DNA from: an uncultured Ignavibacteria bacterium
Lineage (GTDB): Bacteria > Bacteroidota > Ignavibacteria > Tepidaquicellales > Tepidaquicellaceae
NCBI GenBank assembly: GCA_937924675.1
Contig: CALEVL010000100.1
Span: 1-9,943, forward strand
DNA: 9,943 nt
Direction: 5' to 3'
Under the pieces are notes generated by a model. It was not told the DNA's origin and made no database searches. It was given only the letters and a program-made list of their open reading frames with translations. Position numbers and translations under genes: made by a program. Positions 1 to 6,004 of the stretch are shown in pieces (position 1 is the stretch's first letter; each line of letters starts with the position of its first letter).

Positions 1-138
1 CCTGCCCGAAGAATACTGAACTTCAACACTTTACGCAGGCGGGCGGGCGACTCGCCGCCCTGAGCCTATCGAAGGGTTTCTTTGCCAAGCTTTCTTAGCC
101 TGCCCCCGAATGATTCTATCGGGGGTTCAAAAGAAAGC
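1..138. repeat. GC-rich folded extragenic repeat (REP-like)
   Basis: This stretch is much richer in G and C than the genes around it and is full of inverted repeats. GGGCGG (41-46) pairs with CCGCCC (55-60). CCCCCGA (103-109) pairs with TCGGGGG (119-125) and sits inside an outer stem of GCTTTCTT (89-96) with AAGAAAGC (131-138). The heptamer CCTGCCC occurs at 1-7 and again at 99-105. The segment at 58-76 (CCCTGAGCCTATCGAAGGG) resembles a short dispersed palindrome family that I recall from many environmental bacterial genomes. No credible gene is present: the one open frame (3-98) merely reads through the repeat. The inner hairpin has no T-tract after it, so a simple intrinsic terminator is unlikely. 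The left part may continue beyond the window. Confidence 0.55.
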
Positions 139-196
139 GGAAATGATTTTATTCTATGTAAACGGTTCGAGCAAACTGTTTTCCAAGTAAAACGTT

Positions 197-228
197 TTGG
201 ACAGATGTGGTAAATGCCGGGATATAAT
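197..228 (+). promoter_or_regulatory. possible promoter of the DUF3467 gene
   Basis: TTGGAC (197-202) and a perfect TATAAT (223-228) lie 61 bp before the start codon of the DUF3467 gene. The 20-bp spacing is longer than the usual 16-18, and primary sigma factors in this group often prefer other motifs, so this is only a candidate. Nothing else stands out between 139 and 288. Confidence 0.2.
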
Positions 229-288
229 TCAAAATTGTAGTTTGAATATTTGAAGTGATTGCAATATCTTAAACAAAAAAGACAAATT

Positions 289-633
289 ATGTCCGACGAT
301 AAAAAAATGGATCAAAACCCGGGTCAGCAAATTAATATTGAACTTGGAGAAAAGGAAGCAGAAGGAATTTATTCAAATCTTGCAATAATTTCCCACTCAC
401 CTGCAGAATTCATAATTGACTTTACAAGAATTTTTCCCGGAATTCCAAAAGCCAAAGTGCATTCCCGAATTGTAATGACACCACAGCATGCAAAGCTTTT
501 TCTGAATGCAATGAAAGAGAATATAAACAGATACGAAAGTCAGTATGGCGATATTCAAGTCATGACTGATCAGGGTGGGGGAGCAATGGGATTCCAGGTG
601 CCGGTGCCCCCAAAGGATGAAAAGATAAATTAG
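289..633 (+). CDS. DUF3467 domain protein
   Basis: This gene encodes a 114-residue soluble protein of the DUF3467 family, whose biochemical role is not established. The conserved core is seen at about residues 25-88: a GIYSNLAIISHSPAEF stretch, then DFTRIFPG, then KVHSRIVMTPQHAK followed by a helix ending near RYESQYG. The last 25 residues are Gly- and Pro-rich and probably disordered. There is no signal peptide or membrane segment, so it should be cytoplasmic. The ATG at 289 is preferred over an in-frame TTG at 259 because the extra ten residues are lysine- and glutamine-rich and lie outside the family core. The leader is A-rich with no Shine-Dalgarno. The gene converges on the LptF/G gene with 3 bp between the stop codons. 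Family assignment is from recognition of the motif; function is unknown. Confidence 0.85.
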   Translation: MSDDKKMDQNPGQQINIELGEKEAEGIYSNLAIISHSPAEFIIDFTRIFPGIPKAKVHSRIVMTPQHAKLFLNAMKENINRYESQYGDIQVMTDQGGGAMGFQVPVPPKDEKIN

Positions 634-636
634 TCT

Positions 637-1749
637 TCAGCTTTTTAGGTTCATCCGGAGAAAGTTAAAGAGCCCGATAGCAAGAAATACAATGTTGGCA
701 ACCCAAGCTGTAAGCAGGGGATCAATGTCTCCATTGTAACCGAAAGTCTGTGAGATTTTTATGAAACCAAGGTAAATGAATGTGACAAGTATGCTGATCC
801 CAAATTGAAGGGCAGCACTGCCTTTGCGTTGATTGAGACTCAATGAAACGCCGAAGATTATTACAACAATATTTGCAAAGGGAAAAGAGAGCTTTGAGTA
901 GTAATCAACTTCGGCACGGGTTACATCCTGTCCTTTGTATTTCATTTCATCAATGAATGCCCTTAACTCGGTGATAACAAGCTCGTCAGGTTTTTTCTGC
1001 TTGATGTTGATTCGTTCGGGTGTTAATGAAATATTTGAATTTGCAGTTAGTTTATCTTCATACAATGAATCTGAGAACGAAAAAGATACAAGCCCTGATG
1101 AATCGAATGATCTTGAAGTTATTCTTCTGAAGAGCCATCTATTTCCTGCTTCATCCCAGGTAATATTTTCCGCATCAAATCGTTCTCTTAGATCTGAGAG
1201 TTCTTTGTCTTTGAAGATTTGCAGTGATACTGATTCGCCTGAACGGCTGGCTTCATTATATGTTCTGATGGTGAGGATCTGATTCTCTGAATCCTGAATG
1301 CTAAGGTTCTGAATTACTCCGGGCGTCTTGTTTTTGCCAATTTGTTCTCTTTCTATTTCAAGTTTTGCTGCATTTGAATGAGGGACAACCCACCCGTTGA
1401 AGTACACAGATGCAATTGTAATCAATATTCCGAATAGAATCAGCGGAAGGGAGTATCTGTAAATGCTTACGCCCGCAGAATTTACAGCTGTCATTTCGGA
1501 AAGGGAAATGAATCGGCTTGTTGTAAAAAGCGTTGCAAGCAGGATGCTTACAGGTGTGATCAGTTTGATGATCTCGGGAATGAAGTACACATAATACCTG
1601 AAGATCAACACGACTGAAAGTTTCTTGTCTATGAATTTGTCTATATTCTCAAACAGATCAACGAGAATAAATAGTATGATGAAACAAAGTAATCCGAAGA
1701 AGAAGTTCTTCAGAAATGACTTAAGAGTGTATTTATCAATTAACTTCAC
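637..1749 (-). CDS. LptF/LptG (YjgP/YjgQ) family LPS-export permease
   Basis: This is an inner-membrane permease subunit of the Lpt system, which with LptB2 and a second LptF/G protein extracts lipopolysaccharide and passes it to the LptC/LptA bridge. The 370-residue product has the family layout: three membrane helices (about 15-33, 63-80 and 98-116), a periplasmic beta-rich domain (about 120-270) and three C-terminal helices (about 289-305, 313-330, 345-365). Signatures are the N-terminal KLIDKYTLKSFLKNF, the SLSEMTAVNSAGVSIYR loop and NGWVVPHSN after the third helix. The GTG at 1749 is chosen because family members begin with M-K-L-I-D-K/R-Y. A longer frame to an ATG at 1860 adds 37 polar residues before the first helix and would overlap the divergent gene. 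Whether it is LptF or LptG cannot be told; the partner is not in this window. Confidence 0.88.
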   Translation of the reverse strand: MKLIDKYTLKSFLKNFFFGLLCFIILFILVDLFENIDKFIDKKLSVVLIFRYYVYFIPEIIKLITPVSILLATLFTTSRFISLSEMTAVNSAGVSIYRYSLPLILFGILITIASVYFNGWVVPHSNAAKLEIEREQIGKNKTPGVIQNLSIQDSENQILTIRTYNEASRSGESVSLQIFKDKELSDLRERFDAENITWDEAGNRWLFRRITSRSFDSSGLVSFSFSDSLYEDKLTANSNISLTPERINIKQKKPDELVITELRAFIDEMKYKGQDVTRAEVDYYSKLSFPFANIVVIIFGVSLSLNQRKGSAALQFGISILVTFIYLGFIKISQTFGYNGDIDPLLTAWVANIVFLAIGLFNFLRMNLKS

Positions 1750-1750
1750 A

Positions 1751-2359
1751 ATGAATTTTAAACATAATACAACGGAGATTAAAGGTATTTCACGACTTGC
1801 TTCAGCAATTGCCTCTGATGACCTGAGAAAAGTAAAACATGAAATTGAAGCATGCCTCAATTCATTTGATCCTGAGAAGACTTACGAAACCATCCTTCAG
1901 TCGTACCTGTTTTGCGGATTTCCTGCCGTGATCGAATCACTCCGGATATTTAATGAATTGTCTAAAGGATTTAAGAAAGTTTCTGAGGAATATGACACAG
2001 TCAAATTTCTTAATCGGGGCGAAAAGAACTGCAGAGCGATTTACAGAACCAACTTTGATAAACTTTTGCTGAATATGGAAATTCTCAGTCCTGACCTTAA
2101 GCAATGGATGATTATCGAAGGCTATGGAAAGGTTATGGGAAGAAGCGGATTGAATCTGCTTGAAAGAGAGTTTGTGAATGTCTCGATACTTTGTACAAGA
2201 TATTATGAGAACCAGTTATATGCCCACATAAAAGGATGCATTAACAATGGAGCTGCTGATTCCGAGGTAGAAGAAGTAATTAAGTATCTTGAAGGGATTG
2301 CTTCACACAGGAATATTGAGAAGTCTATTGAAGTTCTTTATTCCATTAGGAACAAATGA
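1751..2359 (+). CDS. carboxymuconolactone decarboxylase (CMD)-like protein
   Basis: This encodes a 202-residue, all-helical soluble protein related to the carboxymuconolactone decarboxylase/AhpD superfamily. Two CMD-like halves are visible. The first, about residues 12-66, contains RLASAIASDD, an ETILQSYLFCGFPAVIESLR stretch and a following helix. The second, about 137-181, contains LEREFVNVSILC, then QLYAHIKGCINNGA and SEVEEVI. Between them is a WMIIEGYGKVMGR segment that I associate with this subfamily. The CxxC of AhpD is absent; the cysteines (35, 55, 94, 148, 163) are isolated, so AhpD-type thiol peroxidase chemistry is not supported. The substrate is unknown. The ATG at 1751 is preferred because upstream in-frame codons lie antisense to the LptF/G N-terminus and show no homology. 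There is no Shine-Dalgarno, and its promoter must lie inside the LptF/G coding sequence. Confidence 0.75.
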   Translation: MNFKHNTTEIKGISRLASAIASDDLRKVKHEIEACLNSFDPEKTYETILQSYLFCGFPAVIESLRIFNELSKGFKKVSEEYDTVKFLNRGEKNCRAIYRTNFDKLLLNMEILSPDLKQWMIIEGYGKVMGRSGLNLLEREFVNVSILCTRYYENQLYAHIKGCINNGAADSEVEEVIKYLEGIASHRNIEKSIEVLYSIRNK

Positions 2360-2714
2360 GTGTTGTATAATATATATTATGTAAAGTTACGGATGTGCGC
2401 AGTTTCTGCATTGGCAATAAAAGTTACTCAATTCGCTTCCCTGCCATGAGACTGAGTCTTAGCTCAATCTGGAATTACTGATTCAGCAAATTTACAGGAT
2501 CTACAAATATTTGGTATTCAGTAATTCTGATTATTTGCTATACAGTCTTACAAATATCAATCAAGAGGTTGAGATAATCATTTAACTCAGAAAATGTGGC
2601 AGGCTAATTTTTTAATTGCCGCTAAATTAAAAGTTCCATAAATAGTGAGCCGACTCTTGAAATTTTCAGACATCTTTGAGAATAGCCGTAATTATAGAAT
2701 GCTTCACAATAAGG

Positions 2715-2744
2715 TTCAAGCTCGATCTGAAGAAATCTTATATA
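2715..2744 (+). promoter_or_regulatory. possible nuoKL promoter
   Basis: TTCAAG (2715-2720) and TATATA (2739-2744) are 18 bp apart and lie 64 bp before the nuoK start codon. The -35-like element is a poor match, so this is a weak candidate. If it is used, the transcript would begin around 2751 and carry the stem-loop at 2767-2791 in its leader. Confidence 0.2.
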
Positions 2745-2766
2745 TGCGAAGGGATTTTGAATACTA

Positions 2767-2791
2767 ATTCATTTCATTTCGTGAAATGAAT
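2767..2791 (+). promoter_or_regulatory. perfect stem-loop or operator before nuoK
   Basis: ATTCATTTCA (2767-2776) and TGAAATGAAT (2782-2791) are perfect 10-bp complements around the 5-base loop TTTCG. The right arm ends 16 bases before the nuoK ATG. No T-tract follows, so it is not a standard terminator. It could be an operator for a dimeric regulator or an RNA hairpin in the nuoKL leader. The structure is plain in the sequence; its role is inference. Confidence 0.5.
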
Positions 2792-2807
2792 AATTAAATT
2801 GCCCGCA

Positions 2808-3107
2808 ATGGAAATAAACTATTATCTAATCGTAAGCGCACTGCTTTTCACTATTGGTGTTACAGGCGTGCTCATAAGAAGAAATGCAATCATAATCTTC
2901 ATGTGCATCGAATTGATGCTCAATGCGATCAATCTGTCTCTTGTTGCTTTTTCTTCATACATGGGAAATGTAAATGGACAGATATTTGTGTTCATTGTGA
3001 TGACCGTTGCGGCTGCTGAGGCGGCCGTAGGGTTGGCAATTGTCATAGCCCTTTTCAGAAATAAGGAGACGGTGAACATCAATGAAATCAATATTCTCAA
3101 ATGGTAA
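2808..3107 (+). CDS. nuoK: NADH-quinone oxidoreductase subunit K
   Basis: NuoK is a small membrane subunit of complex I and part of the proton-translocation path in the membrane arm. The 99-residue product matches the usual length of about 100. Three membrane helices lie at about residues 5-22, 27-48 and 58-84. Glu35 in the FMCIELMLNAIN segment and Glu71 in MTVAAAEAAVGLAI correspond to the two buried glutamates of Escherichia coli NuoK (E36 and E72), so it looks functional. The ATG at 2808 aligns with the family start; a TTG three codons earlier is unlikely. nuoL follows after 20 bp, so the two are co-transcribed. The gene normally upstream, nuoJ, is absent, and a 448-bp gap lies there instead. 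Confidence 0.95.
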   Translation: MEINYYLIVSALLFTIGVTGVLIRRNAIIIFMCIELMLNAINLSLVAFSSYMGNVNGQIFVFIVMTVAAAEAAVGLAIVIALFRNKETVNINEINILKW

Positions 3108-3127
3108 ACTGAAACTTAATTGACTGA

Positions 3128-5041
3128 ATGGAAAGCTATATTTACCTGTTAACAGTTATACCGTTTATCGGATTCTTGATCTCGGGAATTCTCGGAAAGA
3201 AGATTGGAAATGAAAAACTCGTTGGTACAATTTCAAGCCTTGCAGTTTTTATTCCTTTTGTCATCGGTCTGTTGCTGCTCTCTGAACTGATATCATTGCC
3301 TGCGGATTCGAGAACAATACTTGTTAAGTATTATGAATGGATTACAGCCGGAACATTCACTGCTTCAATCTCCTATCTGATTGATCCCCTTTCGATTACA
3401 ATGCTTCTCATTGTTACCGGTGTTGGAACTCTGATTCACATATACTCTATCGGCTATATGCATGGAGATCCTGGATTTGCGAAATTCTTTGCGTATCTCA
3501 ATCTCTTCATTTTTGCAATGCTCAACCTGATTCTGGCGGATAATTTTCTTCTGATTTTTCTCGGATGGGAAGGTGTAGGACTTTGCTCTTACTTGCTGAT
3601 AGGATTCTGGTACGAACAAAAATTTACAGGTGATGCAGGCAAGAAAGCATTCATAGTAAACCGCATCGGTGATTTTGGATTCATGACAGCAATGTTTTTT
3701 ATTTTTACATATTTCAGTACGCTTGATGTTTCAATCTTCAATCAAAAACTCGCTGCATATTCAGTTGGTGATCCTCTGCTAATGACCATTGCTCTTTTGC
3801 TGTTTCTCGGTGCAACAGGAAAGTCTGCGCAAATACCTTTGTTCGTATGGCTTCCCGATGCAATGGCCGGTCCGACACCCGTGTCTGCACTTATCCATGC
3901 TGCTACTATGGTTACTGCAGGAGTTTACCTCTTAGCGAGAACATCACTTCTGTATGCCCTTTCACCATTTGCAATGACTGTGGTATTTGCTACAGGAATG
4001 CTGACTGCAATTGTTGCTGCAGTGATTGCATTAAGACAAAATGATATCAAGAAAGTTCTTGCATATTCTACGGTTTCACAACTTGGTTTCATGTTTATGG
4101 CTTTGGGAACAGGCACATTTTGGCTGGCGATTTTTCATGTTATGACACATGCATTTTTCAAAGGTTTATTGTTTCTTGGAAGCGGTTCGGTAATTCACGG
4201 CATGCATGAGGAACAGGACATAAGGAATATGGGCGGACTCAGAAATAAGATGAAGATCACGTTCATTACTTTCATGATTGGAACACTTGCAATATCGGGA
4301 ATCCCTCCCCTTTCAGGTTTTTTCAGTAAAGATGAAATTCTCTATACGAATTTTATCTTTGCGGGTATTCCACCGTATTTGTTATCACTCATTACAGCAG
4401 GTATGACTGCTTATTATATGTTCAGACTTGTTGCTTTGACATTCTATGGCAAACCAAGATATGACGAGTCACATGTTCATCCTCACGAATCTCCTGCTAC
4501 TATGACAGTTCCGCTAATCATTTTGGCTGTACTCTCTGCAATCGGCGGAGTCCTTGGATTACCTCATTTAACAGGATTTCACAACATCATGAAGGATTGG
4601 CATACTCCTGTTTTTGCAAATGCCATGAATGTGATTAATTCATACAGGCCGGAATATGAACATGCTGTGTCTACTGAACTACTTCTCATTTTCGTATCAG
4701 TTGTCGTTGCTTTGACAGGAATCATTATTGCCTTCAAGAGATTTGCAAACATTGAAAAGATTGGAGCTTCAACTCCGGTTTCGAAGCTGCTTGAGAACAA
4801 ACTCTATGTTGATGAGATGTATGACAAAGTGATCGTAAACCCGATTCAGAAGACATCGGACAATTTTCTCTGGAAGATATTTGATGTCAAGATCATTGAC
4901 GGTGCAGTAAACGGAATTGCAAGATACATTTCTAATATTGGATTTGACTGGAGACGGTTACAAACCGGTATAATACAGGATTATACTACAGTTTCAGTAG
5001 CAGGTGTGATTATTATCTTACTCTATCTGCTTTTTGTCTGA
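3128..5041 (+). CDS. nuoL: NADH-quinone oxidoreductase subunit L
   Basis: NuoL is the distal antiporter-like subunit of complex I and pumps protons during quinone reduction by NADH. The 637-residue product is slightly longer than the 613 of Escherichia coli and appears intact. Key charged residues are present: Glu148 in FLGWEGVGLCSYLLIGFW, Lys232 in GATGKSAQIPLFVWLPDAM, His257 in ALIHAATMVTAG, Lys345 in HAFFKGLLFLGSG and Lys401 in SGFFSKDEIL. After the core helices, the region from about 555 to 615 (YVDEMYDKVIVNPI onward) is amphipathic and matches the long lateral helix. A final membrane helix at about 620-636 anchors it. This layout argues for complex I rather than an Mrp antiporter. nuoM and nuoN do not follow: the unit ends at a terminator 22 bp past the stop. 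Confidence 0.96.
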   Translation: MESYIYLLTVIPFIGFLISGILGKKIGNEKLVGTISSLAVFIPFVIGLLLLSELISLPADSRTILVKYYEWITAGTFTASISYLIDPLSITMLLIVTGVGTLIHIYSIGYMHGDPGFAKFFAYLNLFIFAMLNLILADNFLLIFLGWEGVGLCSYLLIGFWYEQKFTGDAGKKAFIVNRIGDFGFMTAMFFIFTYFSTLDVSIFNQKLAAYSVGDPLLMTIALLLFLGATGKSAQIPLFVWLPDAMAGPTPVSALIHAATMVTAGVYLLARTSLLYALSPFAMTVVFATGMLTAIVAAVIALRQNDIKKVLAYSTVSQLGFMFMALGTGTFWLAIFHVMTHAFFKGLLFLGSGSVIHGMHEEQDIRNMGGLRNKMKITFITFMIGTLAISGIPPLSGFFSKDEILYTNFIFAGIPPYLLSLITAGMTAYYMFRLVALTFYGKPRYDESHVHPHESPATMTVPLIILAVLSAIGGVLGLPHLTGFHNIMKDWHTPVFANAMNVINSYRPEYEHAVSTELLLIFVSVVVALTGIIIAFKRFANIEKIGASTPVSKLLENKLYVDEMYDKVIVNPIQKTSDNFLWKIFDVKIIDGAVNGIARYISNIGFDWRRLQTGIIQDYTTVSVAGVIIILLYLLFV

Positions 5042-5062
5042 TAAACAAATTCACTTGATACA

Positions 5063-5091
5063 AAAGGCGTCCGGAAATTCCGAACGCCTTT
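5063..5091. terminator. bidirectional intrinsic terminator
   Basis: An 11-bp stem, AGGCGTCCGGA (5065-5075) with TCCGAACGCCT (5079-5089), has a 3-base loop and is extended by A-T pairs at both ends. It lies between nuoL (+) and the cytochrome gene (-), with a T-rich run on each side (TTTCTTTT on +, TTTTG on -). One internal pair (5071/5083) is a C-A mismatch in the plus transcript but a G-U wobble in the minus transcript, so the hairpin should be somewhat more stable for the minus-strand operon. Confidence 0.85.
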
Positions 5092-5098
5092 CTTTTCA

Positions 5099-5905
5099 TT
5101 ACTTACTGTTCTTCTTCAAAATATATGCTGCAATATCTGCAACATCCTGATTTGACAATACACTTTCATTGAAGAACGGCATAGCACCGTCTCCAAACCG
5201 AATGTTGTATGTAATCGATTTCACATTTCCATCAAACTCGTCAAAAATATCAGGAACTTTCCTAACTGTTTTGTTTGATCCATGGCAGAGTCCGCATGCT
5301 TCATTGAATTTCTTTTCTCCTGATGTGGCATCACCCGTCAATGCCATTATTTTCTTCTGCGCCTCCTTCAGTTTTGCTTTATCTTTTTTAGGCAAAGAAA
5401 TTGTTTCATACTTGATTTCGTCAACAGGATTAGGATTTGGAAGAGTGGCATAATACTTATTGAGATTATCGATCTGCTCAGCAGTCATAGGAGTTTTCAT
5501 CTTCATATATGATTCCCAGCAAACTGTTGCACCGCTTGCATTAGATGTTACCTCTTCACCGGAGAATTTTCCATGAAATACTGACTTTCTCTTGTCAGCA
5601 CCCTGTACATTTGAGAAATACTTTGTCAATGAATTCTGAAGATTGCTTCCGTCTCCATGGCAGTCTGCACATGCTATGTTATTTTCCTTGGATTTAGCGT
5701 AAAAGAATTCCTTTCCGGGGCTAGATTGAGTTGTCTTAGTAGTTTCTTTTCCGGAGCTCTTTGAATCAGTTTGTCCTTTTTGTTCAGAGGTTTTGACGGA
5801 CTCATCCTCTGCTTTATTGCCACAAGATGAAGCGAAAGTCAGTAGTGTGATGAAAAACATTACTTGCAGAGCCATGAGCTTTTTTGAATTTTTCTGTTTC
5901 CTCAT
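5099..5905 (-). CDS. diheme cytochrome c lipoprotein
   Basis: This 268-residue protein is probably an electron carrier or redox partner outside the cytoplasm. A basic N-terminus and hydrophobic segment (about 10-27) end in FASSC, so Cys28 is a plausible lipid-anchored cysteine. A Ser/Thr/Lys-rich, probably flexible linker follows (about 30-64). Two c-type haem sites are seen: CADCH (79-83) and CGLCH (204-208). The second domain is a typical small class-I cytochrome c, with Met242 in FGDGAMPFF as likely axial ligand and a closing helix with VADIAAYIL. In the first domain the distal ligand is less clear (Met134, 136 or 140 near MKMKTPMTAEQ), and an extra Cys129 is present. The ATG at 5905 opens the signal sequence. 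It lies 99 bp after the barrel gene and 8 bp before the terminator. The partner enzyme is unknown. Confidence 0.9.
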   Translation of the reverse strand: MRKQKNSKKLMALQVMFFITLLTFASSCGNKAEDESVKTSEQKGQTDSKSSGKETTKTTQSSPGKEFFYAKSKENNIACADCHGDGSNLQNSLTKYFSNVQGADKRKSVFHGKFSGEEVTSNASGATVCWESYMKMKTPMTAEQIDNLNKYYATLPNPNPVDEIKYETISLPKKDKAKLKEAQKKIMALTGDATSGEKKFNEACGLCHGSNKTVRKVPDIFDEFDGNVKSITYNIRFGDGAMPFFNESVLSNQDVADIAAYILKKNSK

Positions 5906-6004
5906 TTTTATATGTTTGATTTATACTATTCGAAAATTCGTTTATTCCGCTCCTACAATCAATCTTTTTTCTGCCTGATTCGTAGAGTTCAAATTTCACA
6001 AAAC

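Larger units (their letters stand above)
2360..2807. other. 448-bp AT-rich intergenic region
   Basis: No convincing gene lies between the CMD-like gene and nuoK. Visible elements are a 14-bp perfect palindrome, ATAATATATATTAT (2367-2380), just after the CMD stop; an interrupted palindrome AGACT-G-AGTCT (2449-2459); a 10-bp inverted repeat GAATTACTGA (2472-2481) with TCAGTAATTC (2518-2527); a possible promoter at 2715-2744; and a stem-loop at 2767-2791. On the minus strand, 2622-2768 is open for 48 residues but has no start codon at its head; it could be a decayed gene fragment or chance. I looked for a NuoJ C-terminus upstream of nuoK and saw none. Confidence 0.6.

Noticed and set aside
103..125. 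Intrinsic terminator for a gene left of the window
   Set aside because: The hairpin is strong, but no T-tract follows on either strand and it is embedded in a larger folded repeat.
935..1282. Open frame of 115 codons on the plus strand
   Set aside because: It lies wholly opposite the LptF/G gene, whose identity is clear; the Ser-rich composition is typical of an antisense shadow.
1625..1750. Longer N-terminus for the CMD-like gene from 1625
   Set aside because: It is antisense to the first membrane helix of LptF/G, which explains why it is open, and it shows no CMD-family similarity.
1750..1860. Longer N-terminus for the LptF/G gene from an ATG at 1860
   Set aside because: The extra 37 residues lack family similarity, and they lie antisense to the conserved N-terminal part of the CMD-like gene; the GTG at 1749 matches the family start.
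2367..2380. 14-bp palindrome ATAATATATATTAT as a regulatory site
   Set aside because: It is made only of A and T in AT-rich DNA just after a stop codon, so chance is a sufficient explanation.
2360..2807. Degraded nuoJ upstream of nuoK
   Set aside because: The frames were scanned by eye for the hydrophobic helices and C-terminus of NuoJ and none were found.
2808..5041. Mrp-type Na+/H+ antiporter subunits (MrpC/MrpA) instead of NuoK/NuoL
   Set aside because: Length, the paired glutamates of NuoK, and the C-terminal lateral helix with a final membrane helix fit complex I; no other Mrp genes are nearby.
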